This document shows, one piece after another, positions 35,451-44,467 of a DNA stretch of 64,000 nucleotides. The stretch comes from an uncultured Clostridia bacterium (GTDB lineage Bacteria > Bacillota > Clostridia > Christensenellales > UBA3700). A model generated the notes under the pieces. That model did no database searches and was not told the origin of the DNA. It worked only from the letters and a program-made list of their open reading frames with translations. The translations under genes were made by a program, and so were the position numbers. How positions within the stretch are numbered: the stretch's first letter is position 1; every line of letters starts with the position of its first letter. The DNA lies in contig CAOKSY010000002.1 in NCBI GenBank assembly GCA_948471525.1, positions 124,001 through 188,000 on the forward strand. The letters run 5' to 3'.

Positions 35451-37148
35451 TCAATTATTTATTTTAGAAAGCACATATGCTACTATGCCGTCGGTATCTA
35501 ATTGCGCGCTCGTTATCAGTTCTTCTCTGGAAGCGACTGCATAAGGTTTGTTTTCTACGCATTTTCCAAATACTTTGCTATTGTAATTATGTTCGTTAAA
35601 ATATTCAAGCGTTTGCGAGTATATCGAATTGGAATTGACGTATTCTTCGAATATAAATACGGTTTTTCCGTTACCCAATTCATCGAGCATATTTTTGTCG
35701 ATAGGCTTAATAAATCTCGCGTTGATGACGTCAACTTTTATGCCGTTTGTTTTTAAAATATTTGCGGCGGAATAAACGTTGGCGAGTATCTCGCCGTTGC
35801 TTATCAATACGATATTAGAACTATAACTGCTCAATTGTTCCCATTTAGCGTGTTTTATAGGAGTATTTACGTCAAAAACACTGTTGATTTCACACTTTGG
35901 ATATCTTATAGCCAAAGGTGCGTCAAAGGTCTCGGACCAATTTATCATATCCTTTAACTCTTCTCCGTCTTTAGGCGCGACGATCGTCATGTTGGGCATA
36001 TCGCCAAGATATGCTATATCATAAAGTCCCTGATGAGTCTCCCCGTCTCCGCCTACAAAACCCGCGCGGTCAATGCAGAAAACTACAGGCAAATTATTCA
36101 GACACACGTCGTGAAGTATATTGTCGTAAGATCTTTGAAGAAAGGTAGAATAAATAGCGACATAAGGTTTTTTACCCGCAAGCGCAATACCGGCAGACAT
36201 AGTGACGGCATGCTCCTCCGCTATTCCCACGTCGACAAATCTATCGGGATATTTTTTAGAAAATTCCTTTAGTCCGGTGCCGTCCGTCATAGCCGCAGAT
36301 ATTGCAAAAATATCTTCATTCTCATCTGCCAATTCTACGAGTTTTTCTCCGAAGACTTGCCCGTAGGAAGGTTTCCCCCCGTGTTTTCCTACGCTGTGAT
36401 ATTTTGAAGGCTCTTTTTCCGCGCTTTCATATCCCTTGCCTTTTTTTGTTACGACGTGCAAAATTATAGTATTTTGAGCATTTTTTGCATATTTTAACTT
36501 TCCGATAAGGTCGGATATATTATGCCCGTCGATATTATTAAGCATTTCTATATCCAAAAACGTGATCTCATTGCCGTATTTTCTTACGATTTTCAAATAT
36601 TCGTTGACAAAACCTACATTGTCGGATATAGACATATTGTTGTCGTTTATGATAATAATGATCTTCTTATCCAGCGTAATTACGTCGTTCAAAGCTTCGT
36701 AAAACAATCCGCCGGTCATAGCCCCGTCGCCGACAAGACATATTATCTCGCCCTTTTCGCCGCCCCTAGCCATACCGCAGGCTATCGATAACGCAGTCGA
36801 AGCGTGTCCGCTGTTTACCGTGTCGTATTTACTCTCTTCTCTCTTGGGAAATCCGCTCAGTCCGTCTTTTTTACGCAGATCGGAAAATTCATCCAGTCTT
36901 CCTGTAAGAATTTTATATGCATAGCACTGATGCCCTACGTCAAATATCAATTTATCTTTGGGAAAATCAAATACGTACGTCAAAGCGCACGTGAGATCAA
37001 CGACGCCGAGGTTGGACGCCAAATGTCCGCCGTTGGACAGCGTATTCTCGATAATTACAGTTCTCAGATCGTTTGCCAAACTGTCAAGATCGCTAGAATC
37101 AAGATTTTTTATATCTTCAGGCAACTTAATCTTATCAAGAATCTCCAT
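35451..37148 (-). CDS. dxs: 1-deoxy-D-xylulose-5-phosphate synthase, short form
   Basis: Thiamine diphosphate transketolase-like enzyme opening the MEP isoprenoid pathway. The start is the ATG at 37148 (GAGG eight bases upstream), giving 565 aa; the frame is open further upstream but overlaps the preceding gene. Motifs: DVGHQCYAYKILTGR, GDGAMTGGLFYEALN (ThDP), IINDNNMSIS, IDRAGFVGGDGETHQG, GIAEEHAV. Compared with about 620 aa in E. coli, the loop between NDNNMSIS and the DGH motif is about 35-40 residues shorter, and the linker before PSYGQVF is also reduced. GPVDGHD reads NNIDGHN. Catalytic residues look intact. Confidence 0.93.
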   Translation of the reverse strand: MEILDKIKLPEDIKNLDSSDLDSLANDLRTVIIENTLSNGGHLASNLGVVDLTCALTYVFDFPKDKLIFDVGHQCYAYKILTGRLDEFSDLRKKDGLSGFPKREESKYDTVNSGHASTALSIACGMARGGEKGEIICLVGDGAMTGGLFYEALNDVITLDKKIIIIINDNNMSISDNVGFVNEYLKIVRKYGNEITFLDIEMLNNIDGHNISDLIGKLKYAKNAQNTIILHVVTKKGKGYESAEKEPSKYHSVGKHGGKPSYGQVFGEKLVELADENEDIFAISAAMTDGTGLKEFSKKYPDRFVDVGIAEEHAVTMSAGIALAGKKPYVAIYSTFLQRSYDNILHDVCLNNLPVVFCIDRAGFVGGDGETHQGLYDIAYLGDMPNMTIVAPKDGEELKDMINWSETFDAPLAIRYPKCEINSVFDVNTPIKHAKWEQLSSYSSNIVLISNGEILANVYSAANILKTNGIKVDVINARFIKPIDKNMLDELGNGKTVFIFEEYVNSNSIYSQTLEYFNEHNYNSKVFGKCVENKPYAVASREELITSAQLDTDGIVAYVLSKINN

Positions 37149-37738
37149 TACTTTTTCCTCTTTTTCGTTATGAATATACCGATTATCCTTGCTGACATAA
37201 ACACGAATTCGGAACTGTTTTTGACCGCTATCTTTTTGAGCGACGCCTTTCCGCCTACCGTTATCGCCGCTATCACGCTGGATATTAAAATTGTTATCCA
37301 ATGTCCGCCTTGAGCGTTGAGGTTGAGTTGAACGACGATAGACGCGCCGCAGGCTCCGCTCAGTATACCGCACATATCGCCTATCACATCCGCGCAGATA
37401 TTATTGACTTTTTCCGCATTTTTGATAAGAAATTGAGCGATTTTATACTGTTTTTCAAATCTCGCATATTTCTTAATGCTGTCTTCGCTGCAAGAGGCTA
37501 CGCTCAATCCTATCCCGTCGAATATTATACTGATCAGTATCATAAATGACAGTAGCATTATCGATATGATAATATCGCTTTTCGACGTAGTTATCTGCGA
37601 TATAAAACTGCATATGATTGCGCCGAAAAATGTAAATACGGTAATTTTTATTACCCACATTTCCGCGATATTTATGCCCGCTTTCGGTTTTTTTTCGTCT
37701 TTTTCTCTAAGTCTTTTACACCTGCGTCTCGTTTCCAT
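37148..37738 (-). CDS. CorB-like (DUF21-type) small integral membrane protein
   Basis: Membrane protein with three or four hydrophobic segments, resembling the CorB-like protein often found between ispA and dxs in clostridia. The recognisable core is VIKITVFTFFG, ISIIFDGIGLSVAS and a long VNNICADVIGDMCGILSGACGASIV stretch. Function unknown; metal transport is only a name-based guess. The start is uncertain: the ATG at 37738 (196 aa) has no RBS. A GTG at 37807 would add 23 residues inside the ispA end, and an internal ATG before WVIKITV is also possible. TTGATT-N17-TATAAT (37766-37739) directly abuts the 37738 ATG. The stop overlaps the dxs ATG by one base (TAATG). Confidence 0.75.
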   Translation of the reverse strand: METRRRCKRLREKDEKKPKAGINIAEMWVIKITVFTFFGAIICSFISQITTSKSDIIISIMLLSFMILISIIFDGIGLSVASCSEDSIKKYARFEKQYKIAQFLIKNAEKVNNICADVIGDMCGILSGACGASIVVQLNLNAQGGHWITILISSVIAAITVGGKASLKKIAVKNSSEFVFMSARIIGIFITKKRKK

Positions 37739-37776
37739 ATTATAAAATATGGCATAGATATAATCAATATGCGCTA

Positions 37777-38652
37777 TCAGTATAATCTTTGCGTCAAATA
37801 ACGACACAAATCAATGAGATTTTGCGCTCGTTTTCCGTACTTGGCAATATCATTTACGGCAAGCCTCTCCAATTCTTCGATATATCCTCTGGATTTATCT
37901 ATTCCCAATATATCGACTACGGTCTTCTTTCCGTTTGCCGCGTCTTTGTTTATTTCTTTGCCAAGCGTCTCTATTGTCGACGTCTTATCCAAAATATCGT
38001 CTACGATTTGAAAAATTTCGCCCAATTTTGTCGCAAAGTTTTCCATATCTTCTATCTCGGTCTGTTGCGCCCCGCACTTTATCAATCCGCCAACAAGTGC
38101 GCTTTTGAGAAGACAAGACGTCTTCAGCCTATTGAGATTTTTTATTTCCTCGAGAGTATAACCGCTCTTATTCTCATTGGACAAATCAATGCACTGCCCG
38201 CCTATCATACCGTTTATTCCGCTGTTTTTGGCAATATAGCGTATTGCCGCAAGCGTATTTTCATCGAAAGTACTATCTGATAACATTGCTTCAAAAGCCA
38301 TATTCAGCAAAGCGTCTCCGCTCAATACCGCCATACCTTCTCCGAAAACGATATGAGACGTCGGTTTTCCGCGTCTTAAAGAATCGTCGTCCATACACGG
38401 CAAATCGTCATGTATAAGAGAATAACTGTGTATCATCTCTATACCGACAGCCGTAGATGCCATAAAATCATAAGACTTTCCGCAAAATTCTCCCGCCATA
38501 TAGCACAGGATAGGACGGATACGTTTGCCGCCGTTCTTTATTCCGTACTTTACCGCATCGGAGATCGGGCTTATATTGCATGGATTTTTCTCAAACCACT
38601 CGCAAAGATGTCTCTCGAAGACGACTTTGTATTTCTCCAAAGCCTCTTGCAT
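37777..38652 (-). CDS. ispA: polyprenyl (farnesyl/geranylgeranyl) diphosphate synthase
   Basis: Trans-prenyltransferase condensing IPP with allylic diphosphates. 291 aa. First aspartate-rich motif DDLPCMDDD preceded by SLIHD, and the second motif DDILD. The FARM region has the four-residue bacterial insert typical of type II FPP synthases. Chain length is not certain but FPP is likely, feeding UppS. It sits right after xseB with a one-base overlap (TAATG), the universal xseA-xseB-ispA-dxs order. Confidence 0.95.
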   Translation of the reverse strand: MQEALEKYKVVFERHLCEWFEKNPCNISPISDAVKYGIKNGGKRIRPILCYMAGEFCGKSYDFMASTAVGIEMIHSYSLIHDDLPCMDDDSLRRGKPTSHIVFGEGMAVLSGDALLNMAFEAMLSDSTFDENTLAAIRYIAKNSGINGMIGGQCIDLSNENKSGYTLEEIKNLNRLKTSCLLKSALVGGLIKCGAQQTEIEDMENFATKLGEIFQIVDDILDKTSTIETLGKEINKDAANGKKTVVDILGIDKSRGYIEELERLAVNDIAKYGKRAQNLIDLCRYLTQRLY

Positions 38653-38864
38653 TATTCCACCTCTACGGGCTTGGCAACCAGAATACCCGATTGTTCTTCC
38701 AACAAAGCTATCTGTCCCTTGACTTCATTGAGCTTCTGCGAACATTCTTTGCAGAGGGTCATTCCTTTGGAATACATTTCTATGCTCTCGTCGACAGTAA
38801 GTTTGCCGCTCTCAAGTTTTGTTACGATTTCGTCCAGTTCTTTCAATGCATTCTCAAATTTCAT
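38652..38864 (-). CDS. xseB: exodeoxyribonuclease VII small subunit
   Basis: Small alpha-helical subunit of ExoVII, 70 aa from the ATG at 38864. GGAGG six bases upstream and homology (MKFENALKELDEIVTKLESGKLTVDESIEMYSKG-type start) select this ATG over an upstream TTG. The helix contains LTVDESIEMYSKGMTLCKEC. Overlaps xseA by 11 bases and ispA by one, so stoichiometry is probably set by coupling. Confidence 0.95.
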   Translation of the reverse strand: MKFENALKELDEIVTKLESGKLTVDESIEMYSKGMTLCKECSQKLNEVKGQIALLEEQSGILVAKPVEVE

Positions 38865-40041
38865 TTTCGACCTCCAATACTCTTGCAATTACTTTGCCGT
38901 CTTTTGACCTCATAGTCAAACTGTCTCCGATAAATAATTCTTTTGTCGATACTACGCTCGCTCCGTCTTTGCTCACGTGCCAATATCCTTTTGCCATAAT
39001 ATCTAGCGGATTATTGGCTTTCAGCGCCGATATTGCATAGTCTAATTTACGTTCAGCGGCGATATATGAATTGCGCGCGGCAGTTTTCAATCTCTCGAAG
39101 ACGCGGCTTATCTCATAATTATTGTCGCTATACACCGACTTTATCAGCGAATTGATATATTTGAGTTTAGCGACCAGTTCTTTTTCTCCGTCGTCTACTT
39201 TTTTAGATACGGACGATCTCATTTTTTGCAATACATATTCCAAATAAGATTTCAATTCTTGCGTATCGTAAGCTATACATTCTGCCGCCGCAGTGGGAGT
39301 AGCCGCTCTATGATCGGCAACTCTATCGCACAGCGTAACGTCGCTCTCGTGTCCTACTGCAGAGATAACGGGCGTCCTGCATCTAAAAACCGCCCTGACG
39401 AGACTTTCGTCATTGAAAGGCATAAGTTCTTCCGCCGATCCTCCGCCTCTCGCTATTATCAAGACGTCAAATCCTTTGCCGTCGACCGCTTCCAATGCCT
39501 TGACGATATCTTTGACAGCTTCCGTTCCTTGAACTCTGACGTCCTTGATAAATATATCTATCAGATCGTTTTTTCTTCGTATCGTCTTTTTTATATCCTT
39601 GATGACCGCTCCCGATCTGGAAGTTATCACGCATACGTTTGACGGATATTTCGGGATGTCTTTCTTAAAGCGTTGATCAAATAATCCCTCTTTTTCAAGT
39701 TGCTGTCTCAACATTTCCAGTTGCAGCGCCAAAAGCCCCTGTCCTGCGAGAGTAATGCTGTCGACGTTGAAATTCAGTTTTCCGGCCTTTGCGTAATAAT
39801 CTACCGAACCTCTGACGATAACGGCTTCGCCGTTTTTTGGTATATAAGTCTTGGCGCAGTTAAAACAGTTGCAAGCGATCTTACAGTTTTCGTCCTTAAG
39901 TTCGAAATACCCATGTCCGTTCTTAATTGAAAATCCCGATATCTCGCCCGCGACTTGAATATTATGCAAATGTTCTTCCGCTCGGAATATAGAGTTGATT
40001 ACCGTATTCAGAGCGGTGACGTTGATGATATTACCGAACAT
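38854..40041 (-). CDS. xseA: exodeoxyribonuclease VII large subunit
   Basis: Catalytic subunit of ExoVII, a single-strand nuclease. 395 aa. N-terminal OB fold (about 1-100, with AEISGF-like VAGEISGFSIKNGHGYFELKD), catalytic domain with RGGGSAEELMPFNDESLVRA and PVISAVGHESDVTLCDRVADHRAATPTAAAE, a coiled coil (about 280-340), and a closing beta segment (GDSLTMRSKDGKVIARV). Starts inside the end of folD (11-base overlap). Confidence 0.96.
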   Translation of the reverse strand: MFGNIINVTALNTVINSIFRAEEHLHNIQVAGEISGFSIKNGHGYFELKDENCKIACNCFNCAKTYIPKNGEAVIVRGSVDYYAKAGKLNFNVDSITLAGQGLLALQLEMLRQQLEKEGLFDQRFKKDIPKYPSNVCVITSRSGAVIKDIKKTIRRKNDLIDIFIKDVRVQGTEAVKDIVKALEAVDGKGFDVLIIARGGGSAEELMPFNDESLVRAVFRCRTPVISAVGHESDVTLCDRVADHRAATPTAAAECIAYDTQELKSYLEYVLQKMRSSVSKKVDDGEKELVAKLKYINSLIKSVYSDNNYEISRVFERLKTAARNSYIAAERKLDYAISALKANNPLDIMAKGYWHVSKDGASVVSTKELFIGDSLTMRSKDGKVIARVLEVENEI

Positions 40042-40879
40042 TTTCTCTCGCTATAGCAGACATAAGAGTGTTGTAAAGCAACATAGATATCGTCATAGGA
40101 CCTACGCCGCCCGGTACGGGAGAAATATAAGAGGTCTTGGGTTCCACGTTCTCAAAATCCACGTCTCCGCAAAGTTTTCCGTCTACACGATTTATACCCA
40201 CGTCTATCACTACCGCCCCTTCTTTGACCATATCTGCAGTGACGAATTTAGGCTTTCCTATAGCTGCGACAAGTATGTCGGCATTTTTTGTATAAGAAGA
40301 AATATCCTTTGTCTTGCTGTGACATACGGTCACGGTACAGTTTGCATTGAGAAGCAACATTGCCATAGGTTTGCCCACGGTATTGCTTCTTCCTAGCACA
40401 ACGGCATGTTTTCCAGTAAGATCTACTCCCGTGCTCTCAAGCATATGCATTACGCCCAGCGGCGTGCAAGAAACCGTATGCGGTCTGCCTAGACACAGAT
40501 AACCTATATTGGACGCGTTGAATCCGTCGACGTCCTTGCTGTCGGGAATATGCGCCAGTATCTTTTCTTCTTCATAACCTTTCGGCAACGGCAATTGAAC
40601 TAGAATTCCGTCCACGCCATCGTCTTCGGCGAGTGCTTTGATCCTATCTTCTATTTCCGATTGAGGCGTGCCGTCGGCATATTCGTAAGAAAGCGAATTG
40701 AATCCCACCTGCTTACATCCGTTTATTTTATTACGGACATAAGTCTGCGACGCAGGATCTTCTCCCACGATGATAACGGCAAGCGTAGGCTTTCTCGAAT
40801 AAGTTTGTTCGAATTGCACTGTCTGCTCCGTTATCTTCTCCAATGTTTTTGCTGCGACTTCTTTTCCGTATATAAGCAT
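40031..40879 (-). CDS. folD: bifunctional methylenetetrahydrofolate dehydrogenase/cyclohydrolase
   Basis: Interconverts methylene-THF, methenyl-THF and formyl-THF. 282 aa. Active-site Tyr/Lys region (PASQTYVRNKINGCKQVG), VDGILVQLPLP, the NADP-binding GRSNTVGKPMA, and the closing PVPGGVGPMTISML are all intact. GAGGTG eight bases before ATG. Lies between nusB and xseA as in Bacillus. Confidence 0.97.
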   Translation of the reverse strand: MLIYGKEVAAKTLEKITEQTVQFEQTYSRKPTLAVIIVGEDPASQTYVRNKINGCKQVGFNSLSYEYADGTPQSEIEDRIKALAEDDGVDGILVQLPLPKGYEEEKILAHIPDSKDVDGFNASNIGYLCLGRPHTVSCTPLGVMHMLESTGVDLTGKHAVVLGRSNTVGKPMAMLLLNANCTVTVCHSKTKDISSYTKNADILVAAIGKPKFVTADMVKEGAVVIDVGINRVDGKLCGDVDFENVEPKTSYISPVPGGVGPMTISMLLYNTLMSAIARENVR

Positions 40880-40880
40880 A

Positions 40881-41291
40881 TCACACCTCTTTGGTCAGTT
40901 CATTGTAGACGCCTTTAAGTACGCCGTTGACAAATTTGTTGCTGTTTTCCGTAGAGAAAACCTTTACTATATCTATAACTTCGCTTATCGAAACTTTTAA
41001 AGGAATATCCGGCATATATTTCATCTCATAACACGCTAACAACAACGCTGCAAGGTCGGGTTTGTAAATTCTTTCGACTTTAAAATTTTTGCTGTGCTCT
41101 GCTATTGTCGCCATCAATTCGTCATAGCGCTCTTTTACGCCGTATACGACGTCGCTTATGTATTTTGCGTCGCACTCCTGTATATCTTCCGCATTGATCA
41201 TCGTCTCGTAAGTTTTTACGTCGATCTCCTTGGAAAAAAGATATCCGAATATCAACTGATATGCGCTCGATCTTGCGCTTCTTCTGCTCAT
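40881..41291 (-). CDS. nusB: transcription antitermination/rRNA processing factor NusB
   Basis: All-helical RNA-binding protein, 136 aa, that pairs with NusE at boxA in rRNA leaders. N-terminal SRRSARSSAYQLIFGYLF and C-terminal ISEVIDIVKVFSTENSNKFVNGVLKGV match the family (VNGVLD-type motif). Sits between asp23 and folD. Confidence 0.95.
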   Translation of the reverse strand: MSRRSARSSAYQLIFGYLFSKEIDVKTYETMINAEDIQECDAKYISDVVYGVKERYDELMATIAEHSKNFKVERIYKPDLAALLLACYEMKYMPDIPLKVSISEVIDIVKVFSTENSNKFVNGVLKGVYNELTKEV

Positions 41292-41307
41292 TAGTACTCC
41301 TTGCCTA

Positions 41308-41658
41308 TCAGTGTCCGGCCACTATGCCGACTACGTTTACGTTTACGCTGCTCACGCGGTAAAACGTGGATTTTTCTATTTCCTGCTTGATTTTTTCCTG
41401 CAATTTGCAAACCACTACCGGTATTACGTAGCCGTAATAAATATTGACGGAAATCTCTATCTTGGCAAATCTGTTGTCATATATGACTACGTCTATCGCC
41501 TTGTTTTTACTCTTTCTGCCGCGCGTACTTTTTGCGTTGCCGTAAGTGACCGAAACGACTCCGTCTACCTGCGAAGCCGCGCTGCCCGTGATCGATGATA
41601 TCACATTGATATAAGTTTCGTTGGATCTGCTCTGATCCGCGCTTGTTTCTCTGGACAT
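41308..41658 (-). CDS. Asp23/Gls24 family protein
   Basis: Small alkaline-shock-like protein (YqhY type), 116 aa. The family motif pair INVISSITGSAASQVDGVVSV and a beta-rich middle (IDVVIYDNRFAKIEISVNIYYG) are clear. In B. subtilis YqhY lies in the same spoIIIA-(acc)-yqhY-nusB neighbourhood and influences fatty acid synthesis; a role here is inferred only. First gene of the operon running to recN; RBS GGAGG. Confidence 0.92.
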   Translation of the reverse strand: MSRETSADQSRSNETYINVISSITGSAASQVDGVVSVTYGNAKSTRGRKSKNKAIDVVIYDNRFAKIEISVNIYYGYVIPVVVCKLQEKIKQEIEKSTFYRVSSVNVNVVGIVAGH

Positions 41659-41681
41659 TTAAACCTCCGTTGATATTTTAT

Positions 41682-41710
41682 ATTCTATCATATCCGCAAC
41701 TGTTTGACAA
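41682..41710 (-). promoter_or_regulatory. sigma-A promoter of the asp23-nusB-folD operon
   Basis: Minus strand: -35 TTGTCA (41710-41705), 17-base spacer ending TGA (extended -10), -10 TAGAAT (41687-41682). Leader of about 17 bases that just includes the RBS GGAGG. Confidence 0.82.
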
Positions 41711-41789
41711 GTATAGATTGATTATTTATATTATTATAATTATTAAAAATATACTTTGTTATTCAGCCAAACGTCTGTGCGGACAAAAT

Positions 41790-41829
41790 ATTTATAAAAA
41801 TTTACCGACCGCGAATACGGTCGGTAAAT
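41790..41829 (-). terminator. terminator of the spoIIIA operon
   Basis: Minus strand: ATTTACCGACCG (41829-41818) pairs perfectly with CGGTCGGTAAAT (41811-41800) around six bases, followed by TTTTTATAAAT. It lies just after the spoIIIAH stop. Confidence 0.9.
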
Positions 41830-41847
41830 CAACTATGTTATTTTTAA

Positions 41848-42375
41848 TTATACAGTATAAGGTACTACATACACTTGACCTGCGACGTAATTCGTCTCCT
41901 GAAGTATCGTACCGAGTATCTGAGATACTTCTTCTTTGGTCAATTCGGCTTTCTTTACGATAACGTTGAGATTGTTTGTGCTCATAGTTACTACCGCATC
42001 GTCATAGCCTTTTGCTTTGATGAGGCTCTCGAGTACGAGTTCTTTCTCGATAAACGAAAGAAGTTCCAACTGCTTCTCCTGCGCGCTTGCCTTGACGGTT
42101 TCGCTCGTATTTTCCGAAGAGATTATCGCGTCGAGATAACTGAATTCTTCTGCTCTTGCTGTCTCACGATTGCTTCTGTGCGAGCTGAAGAAAGTCTCTA
42201 CCGCCGTAGGATCGTTTCCGCCGTTGACGGGATCGTCCGGCTGCTTGCCGAGTTGATTGTTGAGCACGAAGTTAAGTACCCCCGTTACTACCAAAAGCGC
42301 TACCATACAACAAAGTACAAGCACTTTTTTTCCGTTTGATGACAGTTTTCTTGTCTTTTCTTTTTTTGTTGCCAT
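41848..42375 (-). CDS. spoIIIAH: stage III sporulation protein AH
   Basis: Mother-cell half of the SpoIIQ-SpoIIIAH zipper that links mother cell and forespore and forms part of the feeding-tube channel. 175 aa from ATG 42375 (GGAGG five bases upstream; an upstream in-frame TTG is rejected). Basic N-terminus, one TM helix (about 16-36), a variable linker, then the YscJ/FliF-like ring-building domain (about 100-172) with ESLIKAKGYDDAVVTMSTNNLNVIV. Last gene of the operon. Confidence 0.93.
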   Translation of the reverse strand: MATKKEKTRKLSSNGKKVLVLCCMVALLVVTGVLNFVLNNQLGKQPDDPVNGGNDPTAVETFFSSHRSNRETARAEEFSYLDAIISSENTSETVKASAQEKQLELLSFIEKELVLESLIKAKGYDDAVVTMSTNNLNVIVKKAELTKEEVSQILGTILQETNYVAGQVYVVPYTV

Positions 42376-42388
42376 ATTGACCTCCAAA

Positions 42389-42805
42389 TTATTTCATTTC
42401 AAAGATTTGTATATTGCTTGCTTCTATTTTGAGAAGCGTACACAACGCGTTTGTTATCTTTATTCGGATCAGCACATCTTGTCCGCCCTGAGCGACGACG
42501 ACCACGCCCCGTATATTATCCGTAGAATCGAGTTCTCCTACGCTCGAGTTTTCCGAACCCTGTTTGTACGTCACAAGCACTTCGCACTCGCCTACGCCGT
42601 CAATACTTGATAGAATACTCTCTATCTCTCCGACAAGCCCGTCCCGTTTTTCCTTGACAGTAGCTTGTGTCTTACGGTTGTCCGTTATCGCATTTACACT
42701 AAAATATACGCAGAGCGCTACCGCCGCTATGATTAAAGCGCAAATTATCTCAAAACCTTTTATTTTCTTACATTTTTCTACAAAATTCTTTACTCGATTC
42801 GCCAT
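42389..42805 (-). CDS. spoIIIAG: stage III sporulation protein AG
   Basis: Ring-forming component of the SpoIIIA-SpoIIQ channel. 138 aa from ATG 42805, led by AGGAG; an ATG 11 codons upstream lies within spoIIIAF and lacks an RBS. One TM helix (about 17-36) and a periplasmic-type domain with ILSSIDGVGECEVLVTYKQGSE, matching the family motif around GVG-V-V. Two bases after spoIIIAF. Confidence 0.93.
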   Translation of the reverse strand: MANRVKNFVEKCKKIKGFEIICALIIAAVALCVYFSVNAITDNRKTQATVKEKRDGLVGEIESILSSIDGVGECEVLVTYKQGSENSSVGELDSTDNIRGVVVVAQGGQDVLIRIKITNALCTLLKIEASNIQIFEMK

Positions 42806-42806
42806 C

Positions 42807-43250
42807 TTATCTCCTCTCAACCGTCGCTTTGCCGACATATTCTTTGATTATTCTCTTTAAGGTTGTCCATTCTTCGTCAGTAAACTTGCCATCCACCGTT
42901 ACTTTTTCGATCGCAAACACGTAGTCTTCGTCGAATTCTATATAGAAGGTAATATCGCCGTAGCCAGTTGATTCCAATTTATCTTTCAATCTTTGCGTGA
43001 TATCCGCTCGAATAGTATTTTTAACCGACTCGTAATAGTCTTCGTCGATCTCAATCTGTTCCTCGCCTTTGACAAAATCCTTGAAATAATCGCCTTTTGT
43101 AAGCTTTGGAATAGGAGCGACTATGACGAAAACTACGATTATAGAAAATATCCCCCTGATATATTTGCTGTTCTCGCCTTCGGGCAATACAATTTCTATA
43201 AGAACCCCCAGACTTACTATTCCCACTATGCTTATCAGCCACGCGCTCAC
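42807..43250 (-). CDS. spoIIIAF: stage III sporulation protein AF
   Basis: 147 aa with two N-terminal TM helices (about 5-22 and 33-52) and a soluble domain (about 65-147). GTG start, supported by GGGGGTGA upstream and by the typical short hydrophobic N-terminus. Ends with a conserved-looking IIKEYVGKATVERR. Channel assembly component; exact job is not known. Confidence 0.92.
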   Translation of the reverse strand: MSAWLISIVGIVSLGVLIEIVLPEGENSKYIRGIFSIIVVFVIVAPIPKLTKGDYFKDFVKGEEQIEIDEDYYESVKNTIRADITQRLKDKLESTGYGDITFYIEFDEDYVFAIEKVTVDGKFTDEEWTTLKRIIKEYVGKATVERR

Positions 43251-43251
43251 G

Positions 43252-44463
43252 TTAGATCACCCCCGCATTGAATGTGTATATGACGAGCATTACCGTAAGT
43301 AAAAACATGAATCCGACTCCTATCAGTGACACTATGAGCAACGTGAGATTGGACGATATGTTGTGAAGCATCTTGCTGAATTTACTTTCGCTGATAGGTT
43401 CGATAATACCGCTGGCAAGTTTGAGACCGAGACTCAACACGGCTATTTTTATAGTTGGCAACGCTATTACGGACAATATTGTCAGCAACGAAACTATTCC
43501 CAATGAATTCTTTATCAGTACCAGACTTGCAAGCATAAGATCAAAGCCGTCCGACAAATAACCGCCGAGCACCGGCACGTAACTTTGTATTGCAAACTTT
43601 GCAGTCTTGATCGAAATGCTGTCTATTACTCCTCCTGTAAGTCCCTGAAAAGTAAGAAAAGCAATAAAAAGACTGAATACTCCTCCGAGCACATATGTTG
43701 CCGTCGATTTAAAAAATCCTGTAAGCCTGTCCAACTTTACGCTCTTAGTCAAATTGCCCACTATACTGAACGCTATCGCCGCTATGAAAAACGGAATAAT
43801 GACGTTTGATATAAACGATGTGATAAAGGTTGTCAGCGTAGCCATCATAGGTTTGAAGACCGCGGAAGAATTTATGCCGCCGAGCAATGTAACCAAAGTC
43901 AGCAATATCGGAAATACGGCTTCCATTACCGTTTTGATAGAGCCAATCGTATTCGTCGTAAGTTTAATTATCGATCCGATCTCTATCATTACGACGAGGA
44001 TTATCGAGCTGTACGTAGCGAAATATATAAGTTTTTTGGTAGGCTGCTGAACAAAACCCGAAGTCAGACTTTCCAACAGACTATATATTATCGCGACCGC
44101 CACTATCGTAAGTACCAGTGGCAATACGTCCAATACGCTTTTTCCGACACCCTTTGTGATTATTGAAAAAAACGACGAAAAATCCCCTTTAAAGTTGCCG
44201 TTTATTATATCTTTTATAGTGGATACGGCATCGGATCCGAACAGCGCTCGAAAATCCTCTTCTACCGAATCCAACAATTCTTCGATCTTGCTAAGATCCA
44301 TTTCCGATAGATTTTTATCTACGTTGTCCTTAATTGTCTGTTCGGAATCTTCGACGTTGTCGGCCCGACATACGCCTGCCTGACCGACAGTCAATGCCAA
44401 AAGACAGATCATGGCGATCATTAGAATGCATTTGATATATGTCGTCTTTCTCCGCATACTCAT
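43252..44463 (-). CDS. spoIIIAE: stage III sporulation protein AE
   Basis: Polytopic membrane protein of 403 aa: a cleavable-looking signal segment (about 10-32), a soluble stretch to about 105, then about eight TM helices. GLTGGVIDSISIKTAKFAIQSYVPVLGGYLSDGFD is the family core. It is thought to form the membrane pore or export apparatus of the SpoIIIA complex. Two candidate ATGs are two codons apart (MSMRRK); the RBS GGAGA is 14 bases from the first. Confidence 0.94.
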   Translation of the reverse strand: MSMRRKTTYIKCILMIAMICLLALTVGQAGVCRADNVEDSEQTIKDNVDKNLSEMDLSKIEELLDSVEEDFRALFGSDAVSTIKDIINGNFKGDFSSFFSIITKGVGKSVLDVLPLVLTIVAVAIIYSLLESLTSGFVQQPTKKLIYFATYSSIILVVMIEIGSIIKLTTNTIGSIKTVMEAVFPILLTLVTLLGGINSSAVFKPMMATLTTFITSFISNVIIPFFIAAIAFSIVGNLTKSVKLDRLTGFFKSTATYVLGGVFSLFIAFLTFQGLTGGVIDSISIKTAKFAIQSYVPVLGGYLSDGFDLMLASLVLIKNSLGIVSLLTILSVIALPTIKIAVLSLGLKLASGIIEPISESKFSKMLHNISSNLTLLIVSLIGVGFMFLLTVMLVIYTFNAGVI

Positions 44464-44467
44464 TATG

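Noticed and set aside
37149..37373. 75-codon N-terminal extension of dxs
   Set aside because: It lies entirely within the preceding membrane protein gene, has no DXS similarity, and a good RBS marks the ATG at 37148.
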